Source of the DNA: a bacterium
Lineage (GTDB): Bacteria; Pseudomonadota; Gammaproteobacteria; Burkholderiales; Thiobacteraceae
Direction: 5' to 3'
NCBI GenBank assembly: GCA_027438535.1
Contig: DAIAMA010000016.1
Coordinates: 1 to 12,318 of the forward strand
DNA: 12,318 bases
In this document: in pieces, positions 6,656 to 12,318 of the stretch
Numbering within the stretch: the first letter of the stretch is position 1
Layout of the letters: the number at the start of each line of letters is the position of its first letter
Notes under the pieces: generated by a model
The model's input: only the letters and a program-made list of their open reading frames with translations
What the model was told of the DNA's origin: nothing
Databases searched by the model: none
Translations under genes and position numbers: made by a program

Positions 6656-7648
6656 ATGTTCCCTGCCGTGATGACCGTGCTTGCCGGCGATGTCGGCGGC
6701 ACCAAGACTTTTCTTGCCCTAGGCCGCATCGAAGCCGGCCGCCTCACAATCGAACGCGAAGCACGCTTTTCCACCGGCGATTTTGCCGCGCTCACGCCCA
6801 TGGTGCGGGCATTTCTGAGCGGGGCTGCGCCGGCTTCGGCCTGCTTCGGTATTGCCGCGCCGGTCGCGGGACGGCGCATCAAACTCACCAATCGCGAATT
6901 CTGGATCGATGCCGATGAAATTGCCAGCGACTGTGGCATTGCCACGGTGCGTCTTATCAACGATTTTGCCGCGATTGGATATGGCTTGGACGCTCTCGCC
7001 GAGAGTGATCTGGAAACATTGCAAGCGGGCCAGGAACAGCCCCATGCGCCACGCGCTCTGATCGGCGCGGGGACGGGCTTGGGAGAGGCGATTCTCGTAT
7101 GGCAAGGCACGCATTACGAAGTGCTAAGCTCGGAAGGCGGGCATGTGGATTTTGCGCCGGTGAACGCGGCGCAAATCGCATTGTTGCGTTTTCTGGCACA
7201 GGCCGATGGCCATGTGTCGTATGAACGCATTTTGTCGGGCGCCGGACTGGTGTCGATTTTCGAGCACTTGTGCGCGACACATAGCCCGAGTAGCGCATTA
7301 CGCGACGCGATTGAACAAGGCGATCCCGCAGCGGCGATTTCGGCATTTGGATTAGACCAGCGCGATGCGCTAGCCCAAGCCGCCCTGGCTTTATTCGTCC
7401 AAATATACGGGCAACAAGCGGGCAATCTGGCGCTCACCGCGCTGGCGCAAGGCGGCGTCTATATCGCCGGCGGTATTGCGCCAAAAATCATTGCCCGTCT
7501 CAAGAGCGGCGATTTTATCGAAGCCTTCCGTGCCAAAGGGCGTTATCGGGAATGGCTCGCGCGGATTCCGGTCAAGGTCGTGATGAATCCGAAAGTGGGT
7601 TTGCTCGGCGCGGCGCTAGCCGCCGGTCGCGGACATGAAGCGCACTAA
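6656..7648 (+). CDS. glk: Glucokinase (E. coli Glk type)
   Basis: Phosphorylates glucose to glucose 6-phosphate with ATP in the cytoplasm. The 330-residue length and motifs match the bacterial glucokinase family: phosphate-binding GDVGGTKT (11-18), GIAAPVAGRRIKLTNREFWID (about 65-85), the catalytic base Asp103 in LINDFAA, GAGTGLGEA (137-145), EGGHVDF (160-166), LSGAGL, and the C-terminal nucleotide-binding GGVYIAGGIAPK. The ROK-type CxCGxxGC zinc motif is absent. ATG 6656 was chosen; ATG 6671 also fits, and a TTG at 6635 is possible but unlikely. None has a strong Shine-Dalgarno. The gene follows the merR-like gene by 43 bp on the same strand. Its last 33 bp overlap the 3' end of moaA on the opposite strand. 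Confidence 0.92.
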   Translation: MFPAVMTVLAGDVGGTKTFLALGRIEAGRLTIEREARFSTGDFAALTPMVRAFLSGAAPASACFGIAAPVAGRRIKLTNREFWIDADEIASDCGIATVRLINDFAAIGYGLDALAESDLETLQAGQEQPHAPRALIGAGTGLGEAILVWQGTHYEVLSSEGGHVDFAPVNAAQIALLRFLAQADGHVSYERILSGAGLVSIFEHLCATHSPSSALRDAIEQGDPAAAISAFGLDQRDALAQAALALFVQIYGQQAGNLALTALAQGGVYIAGGIAPKIIARLKSGDFIEAFRAKGRYREWLARIPVKVVMNPKVGLLGAALAAGRGHEAH

Positions 7649-8587
7649 TTTCGCCGGTTGTTCGCGAAATTCATGGCGCTCGGGCTTGATCTCGATGGCT
7701 TGCCGAATCGCATCCTCCAGCATTTGATCGCTGGCGCCAGCGCGTAATAGCGGACGAAATTCCACTTTTTCCTCCTGGCCGAGGCATAAATACAAGGTAC
7801 CGTCCACCGACAAGCGCACGCGATTACACGTGCCGCAAAAGTGCTGCGAGATCGGCGTGATGAAGCCTATGGAAAATGCGCCATCCGGCGTTTGCAGGTA
7901 GCGCGCCGGACCGCCGCCGGGCATGACGCCCTCGACCAGCCCAAATTGCGCGCGCAATTTTTCTTTAACCGCTTGCAGGTCCAGGTGGCCGGCATTGCGG
8001 CCGGTGTCACCCATGGGCATGGCTTCGATCAGTCGCAAGATGAACCCTTGTTCGATGCAGAACGCAGCCATGTCGTCGATTTCATCATCGTTGACGCCGC
8101 GCATCGCAACCATATTGATCTTGATCGGCGCAAGTCCGGCTGCCTTGCCCGCCATGATGCCAGCCATGATTTTCGGCAGGCTGTCGTGTCCGGTAATTTT
8201 TTCCATGCACTCGCGATCCAGCGAATCGAGGCTGACATTGATGCGCGATACGCCGGCGCGCGCCAGCGCTTACGCATGCTTATCCAGTTGCGTGGCGTTG
8301 CTGCTCAAGGAGAGGTCGTGCAAGCCGGGAAGCCGTTTTAAGCGTTCGGCCAATGCGGGGAGGTTATGGCGCAGCAGCGGTTCGCCGCCGGTGAGCCGCA
8401 CGCGCGATACGCCGAGACGGGCAAAGGCGCTCACCACACGTTCGATTTCATCGAAAGTGAGCCAGTGTTCCGGCTCCTCGAAATCCTTGAAGCCTTCCGG
8501 CAGACAATAAGTGCAACGCAGGTCGCAGCGGTCGGTGACCGACAGACGGAGATACTCGATGGTGCGGCCAAAGCGATCAATCAGCAT
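7616..8587 (-). pseudogene. moaA: moaA, GTP 3',8-cyclase, interrupted by an in-frame TAA
   Basis: MoaA is the radical-SAM enzyme that, with MoaC, converts GTP to cyclic pyranopterin monophosphate, the first step of molybdenum cofactor synthesis. Numbered from ATG 8587, the frame shows the N-terminal SAM cluster CDLRCTYC (C21, C25, C28), TGGEP (66-70), NVSLDSLD, the second cluster C251, C254 and C268 (CxxC-x13-C, the E. coli spacing), and the C-terminal Gly-Gly in FMSATGG. Codon 106 is TAA (8272-8270). The 21 codons after it (ALARAGVSRINVSLDSLDREC) join in the same frame to the rest of the gene, so this is one nonsense codon without a frameshift. No internal start could supply the missing SAM-cluster half. 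GTG 8599 is an alternative start; ATG 8587 gives the usual MLIDRFGR N-terminus. It is divergent from mobB, with a ModE-type box between. Sequencing error is possible. Confidence 0.88.
7647..7671. terminator. Inverted repeat at the end of glk, possible terminator inside moaA
   Basis: AATTTCGC (7647-7654) and GCGAAATT (7664-7671) form a perfect 8-bp stem with a 9-nt loop, starting within the glk stop codon. It is placed to end the glk transcript, yet it lies within the C-terminal coding part of moaA on the other strand. No T-tract follows, so its function is uncertain. Confidence 0.35.
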
Positions 8588-8605
8588 AATGTCTGGCACA
8601 AACGC

Positions 8606-8627
8606 GTTATATTTGGCAGAATATAAC
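8606..8627. promoter_or_regulatory. ModE-type operator between moaA and mobB
   Basis: GTTATATT (8606-8613) and AATATAAC (8620-8627) are perfect inverted repeats separated by TGGCAG. The arm sequence and the 8-6-8 layout closely match the E. coli modA operator bound by ModE as I recall it. The site lies in the short divergent gap between moaA and mobB, and a short ModE-like gene is encoded four genes downstream. TATAAC hexamers usable as -10 boxes sit in the outer part of each arm, one for each direction (8611-8606 leftward, 8622-8627 rightward). A bound dimer would probably block both promoters. Repression by molybdate-loaded ModE is inference; E. coli ModE represses modABC and activates moa. 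Confidence 0.75.
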
Positions 8628-8656
8628 CCTTATCGATTCCGGATACAAGTCTCTGC

Positions 8657-9151
8657 ATGAACGTGTTTGGCTTTGCGGGATATAGCGGTAGCGGCAAGAC
8701 CACCTTGCTGGAGCGATTGATTCCGTATTTCGCGGGTCAAGGCTTGAAGCTAGCGCTGATCAAGCATGCGCATCATGATTTCGATATCGATCAGCCGGGC
8801 AAGGATTCTTATCGCCATCGCCAGGCCGGAGCGAGCGAGGTGTTGATTACTTCGAGCCAGCGTTGGACTTTGATGCATGAATTGCGCGGCGCGCAAGAAC
8901 CCGGTTTACAGGCGCACTTGGCGCGGCTGTCGCCGTGCGATCTGGTGTTGGTGGAGGGCTTCAAGCGCGAACCGATTCCGAAATTGGAAATTCATCGCGC
9001 CGCGAATGGCAAGCCGCTGTTGTTTCCGGAAGACCCGCATATCGTCGCCATCGCGAGCGATGCGCCGCTGGCAACCGTCTTGCCGCGCTTCGATTTAAAT
9101 GCGGTCGAGACCATAGGACAATTTATTTTGAACAAGATGGGATTGCGATGA
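8657..9151 (+). CDS. mobB: Molybdopterin-guanine dinucleotide biosynthesis adaptor MobB
   Basis: A 164-residue cytoplasmic P-loop GTPase that assists MobA in converting molybdenum cofactor to its guanine dinucleotide form. Motifs are the Walker A GYSGSGKTT (8-16), IKHAHHDF (35-42), the MobB signature DQPGKDSYRHRQAGA (45-59), and VEGFK (99-103), the Walker B-like segment. Length is normal for stand-alone MobB, and no MobA domain is fused. It is the first gene of the rightward molybdenum operon, starting 30 bp after the ModE-type box. Its TGA overlaps the ATG of moeA by 4 bp, implying translational coupling. mobA itself is not seen in the window. Confidence 0.93.
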   Translation: MNVFGFAGYSGSGKTTLLERLIPYFAGQGLKLALIKHAHHDFDIDQPGKDSYRHRQAGASEVLITSSQRWTLMHELRGAQEPGLQAHLARLSPCDLVLVEGFKREPIPKLEIHRAANGKPLLFPEDPHIVAIASDAPLATVLPRFDLNAVETIGQFILNKMGLR

Positions 9152-10386
9152 ACAATAAAAATCAAGCTCCTCTGCTTTCCGTCGATGAAGCGCTGGATTT
9201 TCTGTTGCGCCGGGCGCAGCCGGTCGAAGCAGTGGAGGACGCGTTGACGGCGGATGCGCTGGGGCGCGTATTGGCGGCATCGCAAACTTCGCGTATCAAC
9301 GTGCCGCCGCACGATAACAGCGCGATGGATGGCTATGCGGTGGCATGCGCCGATCTCTATCCGGCCGGTACAACCCGCTTGCGGGTTTCCCAGCGTATCC
9401 CCGCCGGAAAGGTGGGCATTTCGCTGGAGCTGGGGACTGCCGCGCGCATCTTCGCCGGCGCACCCATTCCTCCCGGTGCTGACGCCGTGGTGATGCAGGA
9501 AGACACGACCCCGGCCGGAGACGCCGTGATCATTCACCGCGCCGTGCCGAGCGGAACCAATCTACGCTACGCGGGGGAAGACATTGCGCAAGGCAACACC
9601 GTGTTGCAGGCGGGCACGCGGCTCGGGCCGCAACACCTGGGCCTCGCCGCCTCGGTCGGCATCGCGCGCTTGCCGGTGTACCGCAAATTGCGCATCGCGA
9701 CATTTTTCACCGGCGATGAGCTGGTGATGCCGGGCGAGTTGCTTGGCCCAGGCCAGATTTACAACTCCAATCGCTTTACGCTGAACGGCTTGTTGCGTTG
9801 TTTGGGATTTACCGCCATCGATCTTGGCATCGTGCCCGATAATTTGGATGCGACGATCGCCGTGCTGAAACAAGCGGCGCCCGAGGCGGATGTGATTTTG
9901 ACCAGCGGTGGCGTATCGGTGGGAGAGGAGGATCACATCAAGGCCGCGGTGGAACGGCTCGGCACGATCGATATGTGGCGTATCGCGATGAAGCCCGGCA
10001 AGCCGCTGGCCTTCGGGCGCATCGACAATGCCGCCTTTATCGGCTTGCCCGGCAACCCGGTGTCGGTGTTCGTGACGTTTTGCATTTTCGCGCGGCCCTT
10101 CCTATTGCGATCGCAAGGGGTAATGAATGTGACGCCGCGCAGCTATTGGGTAGAGGCGAACTTCGATTGGCTCATGCCGGACCGGCGGCGCGAATTCTTG
10201 CGTGCACGCTTGGAACCGGGCATGGATGGCCAAAGCCGCGCGGCGATTTATCCGCATCAGGGTTCGGGTGTGCTGACCTCCACCGTATGGGGCGATGGTC
10301 TGATTAATTGCCCGGCGGGCACCCCGATCAAGCGTGGCGAGCGGGTGCGTTATATTCCCTTCGCGGAGCTGCTGGCATGGCACTGA
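9148..10386 (+). CDS. moeA: Molybdopterin molybdenumtransferase MoeA
   Basis: MoeA inserts molybdate into adenylylated molybdopterin to form active molybdenum cofactor. The 412-residue protein has standard MoeA length and all domains. Key motifs are PPHDNSAMDGYA (53-64; the Asp matches catalytic D59 of E. coli), IFAGAPIPPGADAVV (101-115), TGDEL (188-192), IYNSN (204-208), the molybdopterin-binding loop TSGGVSVGEED (252-262), MKPGKPLAFG (281-290) and GLPGNPVS (299-306), followed by the small C-terminal beta domain. The start is fixed by the ATGA overlap with mobB; the frame is also open further upstream, but that stretch lies within mobB. Its end overlaps moaD by 10 bp. The substrate, adenylylated molybdopterin, is made by Mog/MoaB-type proteins not encoded here. 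Confidence 0.95.
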   Translation: MNNKNQAPLLSVDEALDFLLRRAQPVEAVEDALTADALGRVLAASQTSRINVPPHDNSAMDGYAVACADLYPAGTTRLRVSQRIPAGKVGISLELGTAARIFAGAPIPPGADAVVMQEDTTPAGDAVIIHRAVPSGTNLRYAGEDIAQGNTVLQAGTRLGPQHLGLAASVGIARLPVYRKLRIATFFTGDELVMPGELLGPGQIYNSNRFTLNGLLRCLGFTAIDLGIVPDNLDATIAVLKQAAPEADVILTSGGVSVGEEDHIKAAVERLGTIDMWRIAMKPGKPLAFGRIDNAAFIGLPGNPVSVFVTFCIFARPFLLRSQGVMNVTPRSYWVEANFDWLMPDRRREFLRARLEPGMDGQSRAAIYPHQGSGVLTSTVWGDGLINCPAGTPIKRGERVRYIPFAELLAWH

Positions 10387-10634
10387 CCGTGCTGTATTTC
10401 GCCCGCTTGCGCGAAACCTTGGGCGTGGCGCGGGAAGAAATCGCGCCGGCGCATGATCTTTCCAGCGTGGCGGGCTTGCTCGACCACTTGCGTAGCCGGG
10501 GTGGCGCCTGGCAAGCCGCGCTCGCGCCGTCGCAGCCGTTTCGCGTGGCGGTGAATCAAGACATGGCCGATGCGCTCACGGCGCTTCGCGATGGCGACGA
10601 AGTAGCGCTGTTTCCGCCGGTCACGGGAGGCTAA
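10377..10634 (+). CDS. moaD: Molybdopterin synthase sulfur-carrier subunit MoaD
   Basis: An 85-residue ubiquitin-like protein. Its C-terminal glycine thiocarboxylate supplies sulfur to make molybdopterin from cyclic pyranopterin monophosphate in complex with MoaE. The N-terminus LTVLYFARLRETLGV is the typical MoaD first strand, and the protein ends DGDEVALFPPVTGG with the essential terminal Gly-Gly fully exposed. The ATG at 10377 lies 10 bp inside the end of moeA. A longer same-frame start at 10308 would add residues with no MoaD resemblance and was not chosen. moaE follows after one base, so the two synthase subunits are probably translated together. Confidence 0.93.
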   Translation: MALTVLYFARLRETLGVAREEIAPAHDLSSVAGLLDHLRSRGGAWQAALAPSQPFRVAVNQDMADALTALRDGDEVALFPPVTGG

Positions 10635-10635
10635 C

Positions 10636-11091
10636 GTGACGGTACGCGTGCAAGAAGCCGATTTCGATTTGTCCAGCGAGATTGCCGCCTTGCGCCAGGG
10701 GCGTCCCGATATCGGCGCGATCGCGGCATTCATCGGATTGGTGCGCGATATGAATGCGGGCGAGGCGGTGGCCGGACTCACGCTCGAACATTATCCGGCC
10801 ATGACGCAGAAAGCGCTGGAGGCGATCGTCGCCCAAGCCAAGCAACAATGGAAAATCGATGCGGTGCGGGTGATCCATCGCGTGGGGCGCTTGCGGCCCA
10901 GCGATCAGATCGTGCTGGTGGCGGTGGCCAGCAGCCATCGCGGAGAAGCATTCCAAGCGTGCGAATTCATCATGGACTATCTCAAAACCCAAGCGCCGTT
11001 TTGGAAGCAAGAACAAACCCCGGCAGGGACACGCTGGGTGGAAGCGCGTGCCTCCGATACGCTGGCGGCGGAACGCTGGAAAAAAACGTGA
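10636..11091 (+). CDS. moaE: Molybdopterin synthase catalytic subunit MoaE
   Basis: The catalytic subunit of the MoaD2-MoaE2 heterotetramer, which adds two sulfurs to cyclic pyranopterin monophosphate. The 151-residue length is normal. Recognisable elements are GAIAAFIGLVRDMN (27-40), LTLEHYPAMTQKALE (48-62), IHRVGRLRPSD (80-90) and MDYLKTQAPFWKQE (113-126). The last of these holds K117 and K124, equivalent to the active-site lysines K119 and K126 of E. coli. The start is GTG, supported by a strong GGGAGG at 10625-10630 with a 5-nt gap. The stop TGA overlaps the GTG of the downstream modE-like gene (GTGA), implying coupling. Confidence 0.95.
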   Translation: MTVRVQEADFDLSSEIAALRQGRPDIGAIAAFIGLVRDMNAGEAVAGLTLEHYPAMTQKALEAIVAQAKQQWKIDAVRVIHRVGRLRPSDQIVLVAVASSHRGEAFQACEFIMDYLKTQAPFWKQEQTPAGTRWVEARASDTLAAERWKKT

Positions 11092-11462
11092 GCAGGGCTA
11101 AATCCGCCGCGCCCACGCTGCGCATTTTATTCGGCGCGGCCGGCTCGCTCGGACCGGGCAAGATCGCGCTGCTGGAAGCGATTGGACGCTGCGGCTCGAT
11201 TTCCGCCGCCGCGCGCGAAATGGATATGTCGTATCGCCGCGCCTGGCTGCTGGTGGAGGCGATGAACCAAAGCTTCCGCGCGCCCTTGGTCTTGACCGCG
11301 ACCGGCGGCCATCGCGGCGGCGGCGCGCAAATTACGCCGCTGGCCCGGGAAGTGTTGCAGCGTTACCAAACGATAGAGCGTAAGGCGCAAGCGGCCGTGG
11401 CCTCGGAGATAGAAGCATTTCAAAGCTTGCTCGCGCCGCAGTCCTTACCGGAGAAGAAATAA
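11088..11462 (+). CDS. modE: Short ModE-like molybdenum-responsive regulator, HTH domain only
   Basis: A 124-residue protein equivalent to the N-terminal DNA-binding half of ModE. ALLEAIGRCGSISAAAREMDMSYRRAWLLVEAMN (about 27-60) is the ModE/LysR-like winged helix-turn-helix, followed by the wing TATGGHRGGGAQITPLAREVLQRY (70-93) and a helix typical of the dimer interface. Full-length E. coli ModE has about 260 residues and two C-terminal Mop/TOBE domains that bind molybdate; these are absent, and the next gene begins at once after the stop. HTH-only ModE homologues are known in other bacteria. The start is a GTG overlapping the moaE stop. It most likely regulates the box at 8606-8627 and thus its own operon. 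How it senses molybdate is not evident from the sequence. Confidence 0.88.
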   Translation: MSRAKSAAPTLRILFGAAGSLGPGKIALLEAIGRCGSISAAAREMDMSYRRAWLLVEAMNQSFRAPLVLTATGGHRGGGAQITPLAREVLQRYQTIERKAQAAVASEIEAFQSLLAPQSLPEKK

Positions 11463-12248
11463 ATGCGCGCACCTTGGAACAAAAGCCGCGCACCGTGGGC
11501 GGCATTATGGCTGATCTGTGTATGCGCGTTTTTCCCGTCCATGGCCCCGGCGGCGGAAGTGCGCGTGGCGGTAGCGGCGAATTTTACCGGCACGCTGCGC
11601 CAATTGGGCGCGCAGTTCGAGCGCGAAACCGGCAATCATCTGCTGATCAGCGCCGGCTCCACCGGCAAACTCTACGTCCAGATCAAGAACGGCGCGCCGT
11701 TCGACGTGCTGCTGGCGGCCGATGTGGAACACCCGCAGCGCTTGGAACAAGAACATCTCGCGGTTGCCGGTACGCGCTTCACCTATGCGCGCGGCGTGCT
11801 GGTGCTTTGGAGCCCGGATCCGCATCGCATCGACGCCAAAGGCGAGATGCTCACGCACGGGCAATTCACACGGCTTGCGATCGCTAATCCGGCGATCGCG
11901 CCCTATGGAGCCGCGGCGCGGCAGGCCTTGCGCCAGCTCGGGCTATGGGATCGCATTCAGGCGCGCCTGGTGCAGGGCGAAGATATCGGCCAAACCTTTC
12001 AGTTCGTCGCGACGCACAATGCCGATGCGGGCTTGGTGGCGATGGCGCAGGTGCGGGAAGCGCCGGTGCAACTGCGGGGGAGCCTGTGGGTCGTTCCGCC
12101 CGCCTTGTACCACCCCATCGAACAACAGGCCGTGCTGTTGCAATCGGCGGCGTCGAATGCCGCCGCGCGCGCTTTCATGCGCTTTCTCGCCGGCGCGCCA
12201 GCACGCCGCATCATCGATGCGGCCGGTTATCAGACCGCCGCGCCGTGA
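11463..12248 (+). CDS. modA: Molybdate ABC transporter, periplasmic binding protein ModA
   Basis: The substrate-capture protein for high-affinity molybdate (and tungstate) uptake. The 261-residue precursor has a Sec signal peptide: basic start, hydrophobic core about 11-25, and an AxA-type site with cleavage likely after A30 (APA|AEV). Family motifs are VRVAVAANFTGTL (33-45), ISAGSTGKLYVQI (62-74, an oxyanion-binding loop), PFDVLLAAD (79-87), NPAIAPYGAAARQAL (142-156) and GQTFQFVATHNADAGLVA (176-193). There is no lipobox, so the mature protein is soluble in the periplasm. The ATG directly abuts the modE-like stop, with GGAGAAG upstream as ribosome-binding site. Its TGA shares one base with the ATG of modB. 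Confidence 0.94.
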   Translation: MRAPWNKSRAPWAALWLICVCAFFPSMAPAAEVRVAVAANFTGTLRQLGAQFERETGNHLLISAGSTGKLYVQIKNGAPFDVLLAADVEHPQRLEQEHLAVAGTRFTYARGVLVLWSPDPHRIDAKGEMLTHGQFTRLAIANPAIAPYGAAARQALRQLGLWDRIQARLVQGEDIGQTFQFVATHNADAGLVAMAQVREAPVQLRGSLWVVPPALYHPIEQQAVLLQSAASNAAARAFMRFLAGAPARRIIDAAGYQTAAP

Positions 12249-12318
12249 TGACTGAATTTCCATTGAGCCCGCTGTGGCTGACGCTGCGTCTTGCGGCCGT
12301 CACCACGCTGGTGCTGTT
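12248..12318 (+). CDS. modB: Molybdate ABC transporter permease ModB, N-terminal start (partial)
   Basis: Only the first 23 codons are in the window. They read MTEFPLSPLWLTLRLA and then VTTLVL, the start of the first membrane helix of an ABC permease. The position directly after modA (TGATG overlap) and the LSPLWLTLRLA pattern common at ModB N-termini support ModB, the inner-membrane channel subunit. The ATPase gene modC is expected beyond the right edge. Confidence 0.85.
   Translation, partial: MTEFPLSPLWLTLRLAAVTTLVL

Noticed and set aside
8270..8272. Recoding of the moaA stop as selenocysteine or pyrrolysine
   Set aside because: The codon is TAA; selenocysteine uses TGA and pyrrolysine TAG, and MoaA has neither residue.
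8588..8656. Molybdenum-cofactor riboswitch in the moaA or mobB leader
   Set aside because: The divergent gap is too short to hold the aptamer, and the dyad found there fits a protein operator instead.
8935..9147. Upstream extension of moeA inside mobB
   Set aside because: The extension has no MoeA similarity and lies fully within mobB; the ATGA overlap gives a normal MoeA N-terminus.
10308..10376. Upstream extension of moaD
   Set aside because: The added residues are the moeA tail in another frame; MoaD proteins begin at the strand encoded from 10377.

Overview
The window is GC-rich, densely packed bacterial chromosome. It encodes an outer-membrane lipoprotein (MlaA), an RhlE-type helicase and an E. 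coli-type glucokinase, and it has proteobacterial-looking -10 boxes. This points to a Beta- or Gammaproteobacterium, but the sequence alone does not fix the genus. There are no tRNA, rRNA, insertion sequence, phage or CRISPR signatures. The longest gene-free stretch is about 250 bp.

Left part (1-5944), housekeeping genes: the 3' end of an rmuC-like gene; a membrane-anchored GGDEF-EAL protein whose start lies beside a seven-G run; a class I PLP aminotransferase; a small thioredoxin with a CPPC active site; the DEAD-box RNA helicase rhlE; and, convergent with rhlE, the lipoprotein gene mlaA. The last two genes end inside one perfect palindrome.

Middle (5945-7648): an AT-richer divergent intergenic region with an inverted repeat, a MerR-type regulator that keeps the three cysteines of mercury sensors at the exact MerR spacing but has no mer genes beside it, and a glucokinase.

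Right part (7616-12318), the most coherent block: a molybdenum cofactor and molybdate-uptake locus. moaA reads leftward. A tightly coupled operon mobB-moeA-moaD-moaE-modE(short)-modA-modB reads rightward, with junctions that overlap, abut or lie 1 nt apart, and runs off the window. The 57-69 bp between moaA and mobB contain a perfect 8-6-8 inverted repeat that closely matches the E. coli ModE operator. The short ModE-like protein encoded in the operon is the obvious candidate to bind it, giving feedback control of molybdate import and cofactor synthesis. moaA carries a single in-frame TAA about one third of the way in, while the rest of its frame, both Fe-S cysteine motifs and the C-terminal Gly-Gly are intact. 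This is a real nonsense mutation or a sequence error. moaC, mog/moaB, mobA and modC are not in the window.

Strongest second-look items: the moaA nonsense codon, the ModE box with embedded -10 elements, the ModE regulator lacking molybdate-binding domains, and the G7 tract that separates a ribosome-binding site plus ATG from the GGDEF-EAL frame.
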